Of a DNA stretch of 64,000 nucleotides, positions 1 to 13,100 are shown piece by piece. A program made the translations under genes and the position numbers. Positions within the stretch are counted from its first letter, which is position 1; each line of letters opens with the position of its first letter. The notes beneath the pieces are model-generated. The model was not told the origin of the DNA. It ran no database searches and was given only the letters and a program-made list of their open reading frames with translations. This stretch comes from Pardosa pseudoannulata (lineage: Eukaryota > Arthropoda > Arachnida > Araneae > Lycosidae), in contig CM063507.1 in NCBI GenBank assembly GCA_032207245.1, forward strand, positions 94,180,046-94,244,045, in the 5' to 3' direction.

Positions 1-316
1 TTTGCACTCGTTGAAATAGGTAGATATATTAATAATTTTTTTTGGATTCGTTTGAATGCCCCCAAATAAGTGCTCGTACAAGAGCTCTCGTTATCTGTTT
101 GGATTTTCGTTGGTTCGTCGTTTTTGTTTTCACTGTTGCACTGTGACATATATCTCGACTGGTTGAGATAAATGGCTAGAGATATGTCAACCATTTATAG
201 AATATGGTATCAAGCTCCTCTCGCTGGCGACTTCTCACGTCACTAACCGTAAAACCATACAGAAAGCATTCATTTTTCGTGGGAATACTGACTTTTATTT
301 AGAAATATCATGCACA
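1..316 (+). other. CpG-richer 5' segment, candidate non-coding first exon of the cyclin H gene
   Basis: The first 300 bases contain more CpG than the surrounding DNA and end at a good splice-donor match (cacag|gtaaat, donor at 317). Because the cyclin H start exon at 3976 begins directly after a splice acceptor, a 5' untranslated exon must lie upstream, and this is the only candidate in the window. A 24-codon open frame (172-246) lies inside and would be an upstream ORF if transcribed. No core promoter element is convincing. The assignment is inference. Confidence 0.25.
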
Positions 317-574
317 GGTAAATAACTTTTTTTCCTTATACAGACAGTATGAAAAAGTAGAAAATGTATTTTTAGTAAAAAGGAACTATAAATTTCGAGA
401 CAATTTTGGAGTGCGCATAAAGTATTCCTACATTAAAATAAAAATGCAAGTTTTCGGTAGGACTTTGTGAGAATTTTGTTCAGGTTTTCTACGATTGATG
501 ATGTCATTGATCTTGTGAGCGATAAAGAATATTTTGGTACAATTTTAAACACAATCGAAAGAGTATATTCTTCA

Positions 575-646
575 TACGAATACGACCATTATAACATCTT
601 CGATATTTACGTAAATATCGAAGATGTTTTAATGGTCGTATTCGTA
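575..646. repeat. 72-bp near-perfect palindrome (36-bp arms, no loop)
   Basis: Bases 575-610 are the reverse complement of 611-646 with one mismatch, and the arms meet with no spacer at tac|gta. The arms contain several CpG. A short open frame reads through it, but that follows from the symmetry. It does not match the ends of any element recognised in the window. Confidence 0.9.
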
Positions 647-2333
647 AGGAAACGAATCTTAAAATTATGTTAATCTCAACAAACAGTGTTTATTTTTACT
701 TTAATTTTTTAAATTTTTAATGAGGTTTTTTTTAGATCATAGACTGTACGAATACATTTATGTGTATTTTATGCATTTATGTGTATTTTAACTTATATAG
801 TTTTAGATATTGTATGAATATTATTATTTCCAATTTACTTTTAGTTCAGTTTTTTTATATTTATTCCCATTTAGTATTTGTGAATTTTTACATTTAGCTA
901 GATACATGCTGCTATATAGGGTTATGGAATTTATTCGAAATCTTAGCAGAGGTTAGGACTGCGATTAGCAATAATCGCAGTTCAAACATGTTCGGCGGTT
1001 CACTGCAGAGAGGAACGGGCAGGAGGATGCAGAAAGAGAAAAACAAGTCTTAACTGTAGCTCTTTAAAAATTCTTCCTAGTTCCAAAACCAATGAATGGT
1101 GAATGACTTGATGCGAAGTTCAAATTTGTGCTAGAGACATGGAGTAATATAAAGATAATTAGAAGCAAGTTTTCCCCGAGAATTTTAACTAATTTGGCGT
1201 ATAAGTAAGATGTGTTCTTTAGCAATTCTTTGTTAAAATAATTTCTTTTTTCTTAAGGAATTTTTAATTTATAACATCTCTGACACAACGATCAAGGAAT
1301 GGTAGTTTTATTAGTGACAGCAATGGGGATTTAAAATCTTAAAGCCATGATTTGTTAAATGAAGTTTGCATGTCTCATAGTTTAGATACAATTTCTTTTT
1401 GATAGATGACATAACTTTTGTTGGCTCTCTTTGGAAAAATCTAGTTTTTTTGGAATGACAGAAATTTTTTTTACTGAAACTGTCAGGAAAATTTGCAACT
1501 AGTGAATAGTCCCAGGTTATAATGTCAGTTCTTATGTGTGTTTCTTAAAAGATTAATTTTAGTTTACATTAATCACCAGTGAAACATTCAGAACTTTCAT
1601 GGAATCTTGCTTATAGCTAATTATATCAGCATCTAAACAATAGGAGATAAGTATGCAGTATTATACTCAGTAATTTCTAGTGATAATTTAGTGAATTCAT
1701 TATGCATAAATTTCTTAATGAGTTTTAAATTTGAGGCATTTGCATCCACAAAGATTCTTCAAAGAATCCCTTACAGTAATCAGTAGCCATTCTGTGCTTG
1801 GATAAGTACTGATAATCTTGAAGGCATAAGATCTAAGGAATGCAGAGTTGTCATATTTCATTTTAGGATAGTCAGTTGTGAGGGAAAAAGAGGGAAAATT
1901 TTCCTTTTTTCCAGGGAAAAGACCGAAGGCAAAATGACTGACAGTCAGTAGAAATAATTTTATAGGAGTTTTGGAGATCTTTTGCCTTAAATAGTAATGA
2001 TTGTTTATAATAATTTGTTAGAAGGATTACAATTTAGCCGATGTTAGAAATAGAATCTTTTACACTTTTCATACAGCTGTATAGCCTATTTTTCATTAAA
2101 AATATTCAAAATTTGGTGGATGGTCCATCCTGGAATCCATCTGGCTTCTCTGGATATGAAAAAGATGGCGATGGTCCAGGTGGGTGTAGGAATGTCACTT
2201 TCACTTCTTCAGAGTTTTTCTCATCTTTCTCTAACATAAATGCAAGCCACCAGTTGCTGTTATAAACAGCAGTAATATAACCATTATATTAAAGGTAGGA
2301 ATAATTTAGAACAGTGTTGAAAAAATCTTGATC

Positions 2334-2417
2334 TAAAAAAAAAAATTAATAATAATTAATAATAATTAATAATAATAATAATAATTAATAATAAAAAAAA
2401 TTAATAATAGTTAATTG
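2334..2417. repeat. TAA-rich low-complexity tract
   Basis: Irregular repeats of attaata units between poly(A) runs. No other feature is visible. Confidence 0.8.
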
Positions 2418-2568
2418 AGGTTCTACTGTAATTAAAAAAATGTATATAAGTGAAAATATGCATTTGCTGTCAGGTTAAAAGAAAATTCAGAAAGGAATCG
2501 CATTTTGCCTGAAATTTTATGTTTAGAAGAGCTATTTAAACCTAATTTTTTCTTTGCATATCTATGAG

Positions 2569-3264
2569 AAGGGTTGGTCATTTTGCAGGCAAAATGGTAT
2601 TTTTACCAGGACAGTGGCAAAAACTGGAAAAAAACCTGGTAAAAACCGGCAAAAATAGCAAAATCTAGAAAAATTGGCTGGATTTTAAAAATGTACAAAA
2701 AAATTAATAAAAAACAAAATAATAAATAATTTTGTACATAATACAATTGAGACTTAAATCAGAATGTTAATTAGGTATTTCATTAGTATTCATTTGACAA
2801 CTTAAACAATTTAAAGCAATTTACATTGATGTTAGCAATGAAAATAGAATATTCTATTTTTGTAAATAAATTTATATGATGGAGGCATGGGATAAAAAAT
2901 GTTTTCTCTATTTATCAATTTAATATAGTAATGTTGTCTTTAATTGTAATGTGTATATATACATATAAGATATATATATTATATATGTACTAAAAATGTT
3001 TAAACCTACAGTTTGTAGGGGAAATAAGCTTATAATTACATTAAAAACAACATTGCACATAAAAACTTGCAAAATCAATCTTCATTTTATCTTTTTTTTA
3101 TTATTTTTTTTATCTCTAGGTAGTATAACTTTAGATTTAGATTACTGTTTCAATAATTCAATAATTTCCATTTTTGCCACTTGGGAAAAATAAATTTTTC
3201 CCAGGACAGTTGTTACTGGTTTTTTCCAGGTTTTTTCCACCTTTGGCAAAAACGTACCAACCCT
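2569..3264. mobile_element. Non-autonomous DNA transposon with AGGGTTGGT terminal inverted repeats
   Basis: The left end reads agggttggt and the right end accaaccct, followed inside on both sides by related tttttgcc and ccagg motifs. The flanks carry a 9-base direct repeat atctatgag (2560-2568 and 3265-3273), consistent with a target-site duplication of hAT size. The interior is AT-rich with no transposase. The superfamily is inferred from duplication length. Confidence 0.7.
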
Positions 3265-3486
3265 ATCTATGAGTTACCGTGCCTTGTTATGCTGCTGGTG
3301 CTCTCAATTCATATGTAAAATAATCATTTTTAAACAAAGAGTGACATAAAAGTAATCTCGATTTAAATCAATGATTAAAAGAAAATCCATTTTTGTTTTT
3401 AAATTTTGTGCCCCAAGATCATTTTTTACTTCATGCTGAGATATTACTAGTGTCCATTTGGCCCTAGTTCTACTTTTAAATTCCAA

Positions 3487-3660
3487 ACAATGGCTGAATG
3501 GTAGAGTGTCTCATTTTGGTACCAGAGTTAGGGGTTTGAATTCAGCTGCCAGCATAGATGTTCATAGCCTTTCAGAATTGGCTTTAAGCAGTAGGTCCTA
3601 GTCTCATTAGCCCTCGTGTGCAAAACAGTAGACTGTAGTGCTCTAAACCAAACCAAATCT
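3487..3660 (+). mobile_element. SINE-A copy (tRNA-derived SINE), decayed
   Basis: It starts with a tRNA-like head (caatggctgaatggtagag, then a B-box-like ggtttgaatt), continues through the family's body (gctttaagcagtaggtcc, catta gccctcgtg, agtagactgtag) and ends in ctctaaaccaaacc. The same order of motifs occurs at 6845, 7736, 12335, 12986, 44236 (minus) and 47715. CpG sites of the younger copies are TpG or CpA here, so it is an older copy. Confidence 0.85.
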
Positions 3661-3975
3661 ATATTTAAATAAAACATAAGCTATTGATTAGAGTTCTAGA
3701 GCCAGAAAGGCAAATGAAAATTTTAAGCTAATATTGTTTCATCATATCCTAGCACCATAAGTGTTGCCAGAGGTAAATGGGAGATCATATCCAAGTTACA
3801 TTATCAAAGTGAAGAACTTGGTGACTGAAAAATCAGGCTGAGCTTGTCTTAAATTGTTTCTAATCATTTTAATACTCTAATGTAATAAGAATAAAAAGTA
3901 ATTTTAAATGAATATAAGATTTAGGTATAAAAAATCTTTTTTTTAAATGGGCTATACGTTTTTTTTTCATTTCAG

Positions 3976-3987
3976 ATTTGAATAACC
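3976..3987 (+). other. ccnh: 5' untranslated part of the cyclin H start exon
   Basis: Twelve bases between the acceptor ag (3974-3975) and the ATG at 3988. The short leader and preceding polypyrimidine tract show that the mRNA's 5' end is supplied by an upstream exon. Confidence 0.75.
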
Positions 3988-4104
3988 ATGTTTAATTCAA
4001 GTGCTCAAGCAAGATCATGGATGTTCAAAAGTGCAGGTGAAATAGCTAAAAGGCGAGAAGCTGCTAATAGAAAGTATATCATGGAGAGAGTAAATGGAAT
4101 GAGT
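3988..4104 (+). CDS. ccnh: Cyclin H coding exon 1 (residues 1-39)
   Basis: Starts at the only ATG that matches the family N-terminus ([13 protein letters not shown], like the NSSQKRHW region of vertebrate cyclin H) and ends at donor gtgagt (4105), phase 0. It encodes the N-terminal helix. Confidence 0.95.
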
Positions 4105-7100
4105 GTGAGTATTTTTATGAAGAAAAATAATTTATGTATTTGTTTTTTAGCATTTTATGTGATATTACTATAGCTGTATCCCAGTTAAGTGTGCATGCCA
4201 AGTGTGGGTGATATTGCCAAATTGTAGAACCCATTTTTCTAGCAACCATTGCTTTTCTTTTCAGACACTCCCTCCACCCCTGAAGAAAGGTGGGGTTGGC
4301 AATCTATATCTTTATTTTAGGGTATAGGAGGAAATGAGTTGTTTTTAGGATATCTGACTGTTATTGGTTCTTTTAACTAACAATACTCCAAGACTGCTGA
4401 ATTTGGATTTTCTAACATCAATTTCAGCTCTGCTGTTGTGGTCCTTTTTTATATCAAAATTCAAAGCATATTTGGGATTAAAAAAAAAAGGTTTAAAATG
4501 TTGCTAGAGTTAATACAAATGCAAACTGGAGATTTTAGTATATTTAAACAAGCTTTTGTACTGTCAAATAAAAAGATTGTATCCTTCATATACATGGGTT
4601 AACTAACTTAGGTAAGTGCGATGTCATTAAATTTTACATTTATATTTTTCAACCTTTTTATTCAAAGTTATGTCTAAATTGAATACAAAATGAAGCAAAA
4701 ATATTTTAAAATATTGTTTTATGGCATGGTACATTATTTTTTAAATTATATTTTAGTGATTGTTAAAAGTGGTATGCTAAATAATAAAAATGATATTATG
4801 ACTGTCTACTGTTATTACTGTTACAGGAGGTCAAGGGAGGCTAAGAAGAATCATTTAACCCCTTTGTTAAATTTTAAACTAATGTTTTTAAAACATTTAC
4901 TGTCTTTTTCTTTCTAATTTTAAGCTAATAATTTCTAAAAGCAATTTCTAGAGTACTTTATAATTATTTGGTAGTTTAAAAATTTTTTTCATCAAATAGC
5001 AACAGTATTTTATAAGTATAACTACCTAAATAAAACCAAGTGATGCTTATATTTTGCTCAGTTTGTTCCTGTTGCAAAAATTCTGCACTATTAACTTCAG
5101 TAAACGTGTATTTAAACAAATTAAAAACTCACATTTGTATTTTTATTCTCTTAACCCTTTCGCGACGGGTTAGTGCAAACGTGCGCTTTTCTCTGAGGCC
5201 GGCAGTCACTTTAGCAAGTGAGTATTGTGGGCCAGAGGGTTTTATGCTATTAAGCTTAAATTCATGAAATTAACGAAGTAGCAACACATTATTTAATAAT
5301 GCCACGTAAAGTATTTAAATGGAATGGGATTTATATTATATGTTTATAGATACTTTATTTACTTAGGCTATTTCTTATTTAAATACATATTTTACACCTT
5401 TTTTTCATTTTTTTACTTACTATTTAATGACTATTAACATTACAAAACTGAATACTATGTTACTTAAAACTATTTTTTTGTATGAAAAATTTTAAAAACA
5501 GGGATCTACAAACAATCCTACGTTACAGTCCTTGAATTCTTAGTAACTCATTTGCCATTTTGGAAGATTTTTCCTGGAATGTGAGAAAACAAAGCATCAT
5601 CATGATCTTTGTCACCAACATCTTCCTCATCATTAGAATTACCAGATTCATTATGAACAGAAAGAACAATCAGAATATATTGTCAGTGTCACTATTACTA
5701 CTATCCTAAAATATTTCAGAATCAAAATCTGAAATATTTTGCATCATTTCAGCTATTTCAAGCTCAGTTAAACACTTTCGACACTTTGTAAATCTAACAA
5801 AAAAAAAAAAAAAAAAAAGAAAAAAAAAATCAAATCTGTCACATCTAATTCTGTACTAAAAACTGAACTGCAAACCGAAATACACAACACTTTAGCAAAA
5901 ATAAAACTCCCCTGCTTACATAAACAAACACCACGTGGGAATTTAAAGAGCCGTCATAAAACATGTCAATCGGAAACATTCCTTTACCCTGATGTTTATA
6001 TAATCAAAAACCACTTGTATGTATCATACTATGCTCCTATTGAGTACAAGGTCAAATCTACATGTATATAAATCCATATGGACATACAATGCCATCTTGT
6101 GTCAAAACTTATAGTTTTTAAAATGTTCCACAACACTGGCACACATATGCGACGGTCGGGGGTGAACGAGAAAACGCTCTGTCACACCAGTGTGTCGGTT
6201 GGGAAGTGAATGCGTTTCTTGCTGGCACGTATTTGTGACAGTAGGCGTGAAAGGGTTAAGCAACATTTCAAACTTTTTCTTTTTTGTTCAAAATGCGATT
6301 TAAAATCCTGTATACAACTTAATACAAGACAAAACACAAATTGTAAACATCACTTGGCAACAATTTGGCAATCATCTGAACAAGAATATAGCCAAAACAT
6401 GGAGTCCGGCCCATGTAACTGGGATTCCACCTATTACTCTGAAATGTTGCAGTTTTTTTTCATAATGGCCTAGAAATTTGTCTTTAATTATGTGTTTGCT
6501 TCATCTGATAATCACATTTTAGAATTGCATAGAAAATATAGAACTCAGTGTTTCCTTTTAAATTTTATAAATACATTTCCTTGTTTAAAGGAATTTTCTT
6601 ATTGTCTAGGAAGATTCAATTGCAAAACATTTTCTGACACCTAATGAAGAACGAATGCTCTCCAGAAGTTATGAAATTATTCTATCAAAGTTTTGTCAGA
6701 AATTTCAGCCTCCAATGCCTAAGAATGTTATAGTAAGTCATTTATGTATTCTAAGTGCTACTTTGTTAGTCCAGATTATATAACAGTATTTATGTATCTG
6801 AAATATGCAATATTTGTAAATGAGAATTTTAGTAAATGTCATAGCTGAACATTGGCTGAAGGTTAAGGGTGCTACTCTTCAGTATTACAAATTGTGGGTT
6901 TGAATTTTACTGCTGGTATAGAAAATTTTAGCTTTTCAGAATTGGCTGTAAGAACTAGTGTTTGTATCATTAACTCTTGTAGCTAAAAAGTAGATAGAAC
7001 AAACCAACTTCTAAATATCACATAGATGCACACCTACACATACCTGCCAGTGTGTAAAAATTCTAGTTATAAACTTTTTTTTAGCCTTAATCGTCTTTTA

Positions 7101-10100
7101 ATTCAATTTTTGACTCTGCTACATTTTATATTTTCATTACAATTTCTGACAAAGGTGATTTTACTCTGGGGGTAGCTCGTAATTCTGGGTTTTTTTTTTT
7201 TCAATTATCCTTCTAAGTTTGGAAATAATTATTCCTTCTGGGTTGAAATTTTTTACTATGGTAGCTTGAATTTAAAGCAAAAATTTTTTTTAAGGAAATT
7301 AAAAAGGCTTCTCATCAAACTTTTTTTATCAATTGTTTTGTCTTTTATCTGCAGGAAGTGAGTATTCTACTACAGTCAGCATTTTCAGTCATTGTGGAGA
7401 GTAGAGAATAAAAGTGATCTGCTGACCTATGAGTTTTGACCATTTTGTAACAGGTGTTGATTGATTTGCATAGGTGTAGCATTGTGATGACACATTTTCG
7501 TGACTCGTGTGCATGGGAGTGGGTAATTGAAGGTATATTTGAGTGCTCAGATGATCAGTGAAGTAAACAATTAGTTTTCTGAATATATGGGATTGGGATT
7601 TGCTAATTTGTTTGAGGAGTAATGTAGTGAGTTTTGAAAGAGTAAGTTTAAAGAATTGATAAGTTTGTTTTTAATTTTGGCTTTCAGCTTGTGTTTGGGG
7701 GCACTAGTCTTTTTTTCCCTCTTCCAACTCCGAGGGCCAGCACTCATTCTGTTGATTTTGGTCTTTGGTACCGAAGTTTATTTGCTTGAATCCCTCTGTT
7801 AGCATTGATGTTTGTTGTGTTTGGAATGCGCTTTAACCCCTTGAGGACCAGAACATAAATGTTATGTGAGTTGACTACTGCGAAAACTGCTACCGTTTAA
7901 CACCATCTAGTAATTAAATATAGCATTTAAAAATTAAAACATTCTGATCTCCAACTATGCATATATGATGTTGGTCTCTCAATATGAACCAGAGATCATT
8001 GCATGGAAGCGATGCTGGACTGGTAAGATTGAAATCGCTGCTTCATGTGTACGAGACATTGCTTGCGAGCGGGTTAACAAAAAGTTCTCATCTCTTCAGC
8101 CTTGGTATAATTGAAAGTGCACCACTGTAAAGCTCTAAACCAAATCGAACAGCTACAATAGTATGCTAGCTGAATTAGTAGAACGCTGCTGCAGGTTTGA
8201 ATCCCGCTCCTGATGTAGTTGTTCATACATGGTTTCCGTGCACCTGGAAAGTCAGGGAAATTCATAGAAAATCATGGATTTAGACAATGGATTAATTTTG
8301 TCACAGAAAGTCTTGATTTTTCAAGCAAAATGAGTAAAAGTCATGGAAAGTCATGGATCCGCTAAACTACCGATTAAAAAAATGCATTGAATTGTTTAAT
8401 TCTATTTTTACTTGTCATTTGAATGAAGTTACTGAGTTTGGTATTTATGTATTATCCTATTGTCCAAGTAAAATTTGTTCACCAAGGAAACTCAAAGCAA
8501 GAAAGCTTAATGGGTGGGTACATGTATATTATTCTGGTTTTTTTCTTAAATTGTAGATTAAAATTTTATTAATATAATAAAAATTAGTTAAGATTTTTGC
8601 ACAAAATATAAGTTTATCTCTAGGGATATTGTATATAAACATTATAGGGTTATATTTGGCTATTATTCATGGTCACCTGGATAATACCAAAGTACCCTGA
8701 ATTCAAATTGGAAACATTTTGATTGAAAAATTGCTATATGATTAAACTTAGGTATGTAGATACAATAATTTATTTTTATGTGAGTTTATTAACACTTATA
8801 AAGTAAGTTAATAGTCTTTTTATGATAAAATTCCTGTAATTTCTCTAAAAGCACATATTTTATTTGTATGTACATCAGAAGTTTTATTCATATATATTTT
8901 TAACGAAAGCTTTTTAAAGTCATGGGAAATGATTTGCTAAATCAGGGAAAGTCATGAAAAGTCATCATGGATTTGAAAAATTTTATTTAGGCAGATACCT
9001 TGTTCATAGTCATTCAGAATTGACTTTAAGCAGCAAATTCCAATGTCTTTAGCTGTTGAGTAACATAAAAGTAGATCCTAACACTCCAAAGCCAAACCAG
9101 TTAAAAACCTTGAGGTCAGAAATGGATTCCAAACCACTGGCTTTGATACTAAAAGAATCTCGCCCATATCGATCATCACCCAGAAATTTTATTGCATAAA
9201 ACTATTTTTAAATTATCCACTTATAAAAAAAAAGTCTTATACAGGGTGTACGTTATTTAAATCTTAATTTTTTTAAACAATTAAAACAAAATAACAAATT
9301 ATTTTAACCTCTATAAATTTAATTTTGCAGTCACAAGTTAATGTTTGTTTTCAGAAATGCCTTTTAAAAATTTGCTATCTGAAATATGTTTTAGTTATTA
9401 GGGTTATTGTTTTTTCTCTCAAATATTTTACATCTGTATCTGGTAATAGTTTAAGCTAGAGCTTATTGTACAAGGAAACAGATTTATTGTAAATAAAACG
9501 CAGTTGATATTCAATGTTTAAAAATCCAATTTTAAGAAAGCTAATTTATTAAATATCTAAGAGTGAGATTCATCAAAAGAAATTAGGAAAAACTTTCATT
9601 TTAATTGCTAAAAGTAAAGCAGTCACTGCTGTAATTTACTAACAATTAAAATTACTGGTCTAAATTTACTAACAATACTTTGAATTTAATATTAGTAACA
9701 TGCAATCATTAGTTATATGTAATTAGCTTTTTTAAGTTCAGGGTTTTTGATTCAAATGATGTAAATTTCAGGGTGTTTTATGAGGCAGAATCACTTCTGT
9801 TCTGTGCAGAGTTTCTAAGAAATACTTTAAGAAATTTTTAGCCAAAATTTTGTAGTGTTAGAAAGAAGACCCCCCCCCCCAAAAAAAAAATACCCTACTA
9901 CTGCTGCTCCCAACATTTGAATAGTATATTTACTATAAAAATTTAGTCTTATTTAGCACCATGTAGTAAATTTTCTTAGTGTGATGCCAGTATTTGAAAT
10001 TCTGACTGTTAAATGCTTTGATTTCACTGTTTATGTTGCCCTTTTAATAACTCTTCCAAATGTAGTTGCTTCTTGTATCATAGCAGAACATGGTGTGATC

Positions 10101-13100
10101 TTATACATGGTTTCCGCGCACCTGGAAAGTCAGGGAAAATCATGGATTTAGAGAATGGATTTTGTCATGGAAAGTCATGGATCCGCTAAACTCCCGATTA
10201 AAAAAATGCATTGAATTGTTTAATTCCATATTTACTTGTCATTTGGCTGAAGTTACTGAGTTTGGTATTTATGTATTATCCTATTGACCCTATTGCCAAG
10301 TAAAATTTGTTCACCAAGGAAACTCAAAGAAAGAAAGCTTAATGGGTGGGTAAATGTATATTATTCTGGTTTTTTCTTAAATTGTAGATTAAAATTTTAT
10401 TAATATAATAATAGTTATTTTTTAATAAAAATTATTTAAAATTTTTACACAAAATATAAGTATCTCTAGGGATATTGTATATAAACATTATAGGGTTATA
10501 TTTGGCTATTATTCATAGTCACGTGAATAATACCAAAGTATACTGAATTCAAATTGGAAACATTTTGATTGAAAAATTGCTATATGAGTAAACTTAGGTT
10601 TGTAGATACAACAATTTATTTTTATGTATGTGAGTTTATTAACACTTATAAAGTAAGTTTATAGTTTTTTATGATAAAATTCCTGTAATTTCTCTAAAAG
10701 CATATATTTGATTTGTATGTACATCAGAAATTTTATTTATATATACTTTAACGAAAGCTTTTTAAAGTCATGGAAAATGATCTGCTAAATCAGGAAAGTC
10801 ATGAAAAGTCATGGATTTGAAAAATTTTATTTAGGCAGATACCCTGCTTATAATTTTATTCTACCTTTTATTGTTAGTTTTTTTGGTCTCTCTTATTTTG
10901 TACAGTTATAATTTTTTTAATCCTAAGAAAATTGTAAAATGACGGGCAAGTGTAGGGCTGCCACTAGGTGACAGGGATATTTCAGATAATTTTCTATGAA
11001 CCATTTTTTTATTAAAATTGGTTATGATATTTTGAACTTTGAAGGCTATTCAGGTAACTATTTCTTAAGATTTTAGAGTGGCAATCCCGTAAAGTTCAAG
11101 AGCAAGTTATTTCATTTAATCAAAATGGATTTGTGTTCATCAGTTTTACAAAGTATATATCGATACATTAATTAGTAAAACATAGATTAAAAATAAATTG
11201 TCAAAAATTTTTATATATCTAAAACTTAAGCACTAAATATTATTTTTGTTTTGTAGGGATGTTCATTTCAGTATTTTAAAAGGTTTTATCTAGACAATTC
11301 AGTGATGGATTATCACCCAAAAGATATTATGTAAGTATATCATAAATAACTTCCAATTTAATGTCATTGTTTTGAAATTTCAAAAAAGCTTCCTAAGTCA
11401 GGATGAACAACACAAGCCAAGAAAAGCTAGGGAATCAAGGGATTGTCAGGATATTTTACAATTCTGTAAAATATATGAAAAATGAAGGTATTTTTCAAAA
11501 TTTGGCAAAAATCAAGGCATTTTCCAAAATTTAGGGTAAAATATTTTGCCTAAACAGTGTTGTTCACCATGCTGTGATTAAAATTTCAAATTAAAAAATA
11601 ATTTTAAATTTTATTAACCCCTTCCGGTATGATTTAATAATGAAAAACTGTGCATGAAATAACCATTTAATTTTTATTTAAAAAACTTGTTTCATTTTAC
11701 AATTCTTACATATTCTTAATTAAAATCCACTTTTTACATAGTGTTAAATAATATCAGAAACAGTAAAATTAAGAAAATATCAAAGCAAAACATTAATAAG
11801 GTATACAGATAATAGTCTTCAAGCTAGTGGTACTTTTCAAAACAAAGTGCAAAGGAATTCTTAATTGTTTACACTGCCAAGTAGTCTCACTTTTAATTTG
11901 ATTCTTGTAACACACACGGCATTTCTTAGTAGGTTTTCTTTTATTCTGACTCATTAATTTGGCAATGATTTGTACCAAGTAAACAATATGCAATAGTGAC
12001 TTGTGATTTGCACAAGTGATAAGTGTTGCCAAATTCAGTACACTAGAAATTTTAAACTAAATTAATTATCATATTTAACAGTAACTTTAATCGCATGACG
12101 AGTGTAGCTCGTCATTGTACAGTATGGAATAAAAAACTAATGAAGAACTAGACTCGTCATTTTACCGGAAGGGGCTAAGAATATTTTCTTTTAAGGTAAG
12201 ATCATTTTCTAATTTCATTTTAAGTGAATGTAAATTTATATTTTAATTATTAAGTATGTTAAATTTGATAATTTTCATCCCAATTAATAAGTCAATACAG
12301 TTGCACTAAGTAAGAAGAAACAATTGTAATTTGTTGAATGATGGCTAAATGGGGAGAGGGCTACTTTTTTGAACCAGTCTATGGCTTCTAGTCCTGCTGC
12401 TTGCTTGAATGTTTCTAGTTGTTCGGAGTCAGCTTTAAGCAGTAAGTTCTAGTCTCATTAACCCTCGCTTAGCAAACACAGTGTGCGTATTGTAAAACAC
12501 CTTACACAGTCGCACACATTTTGTCTTCGTGTTGTTGTCTCAAATCAATGTATATAAAATTCATTAAAAATTTATCGCTGAATCTTGGCACAATCATCGG
12601 TGAAACGCCACATCCAGGCTTGTTTCCCTTTCTTCGCTGTACAGGTTTTTATTATGAAATCTGAATTTTTTTTAAATTATTTTTTTTTTTTTGTACGTTA
12701 ATCTTTATTTTAATTTTTAATTTTTAATTTCTCAATTTTCAATTTTGATTTTTAATTTTTTTATAATGTATTAATCTATCTTGTATATATTTGCAATTTA
12801 TTATCTCCGTTTGTTTGATTTTTATGTGCTTTTAACGTTTTAATTTACAGTTTCGTCTATTTCATCCTCAAAATTCCTCTTGTGTTTCTTTTTTTTCTTT
12901 TTTTTTTTTAATTTATTATTTTGTTCTTTATTTTCGTCTTGTTTGGCACAGTTTGTCCTTTCAGGAATTACCGCCACTAAATTCTGGCCGAACGATGGCC
13001 GATGTGTTAGGGTGCTGGCCTTCGGTACCGGAATTCGTGGGTTTGAATCCCACTGGGGCATGGATGTTCGTAGCCGTTCGGAATTGTCTTTAAGCTGTAG

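Larger units (their letters stand above)
317..3975 (+). other. Non-coding region upstream of the cyclin H start exon
   Basis: No coding exon is seen here. It holds a 72-bp palindrome (575-646), a TAA-rich low-complexity run (2334-2417), a terminal-inverted-repeat element (2569-3264) and a SINE (about 3487-3660). If the donor at 317 is real, this is the first intron. It ends with a pyrimidine-rich acceptor (tttcag at 3970-3975). Confidence 0.5.
6733..11256 (+). other. Cyclin H intron 2
   Basis: A 4.5-kb intron carrying two SINE-A copies (6845-7010; 7736-8140, split by a piggyBac MITE), one SINE-B/R2 repeat (from 8160, split by a hAT-type MITE) and a second copy of that MITE (10106-10844). No coding sequence is seen. 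Confidence 0.9.

Noticed and set aside
467..673. 68-residue open frame
   Set aside because: It runs through the 72-bp palindrome; the open frame follows from the symmetric sequence and has no protein features.
2041..2265. 74-residue open frame upstream of cyclin H
   Set aside because: No splice context, homology or codon signal; a chance frame in unassigned DNA.
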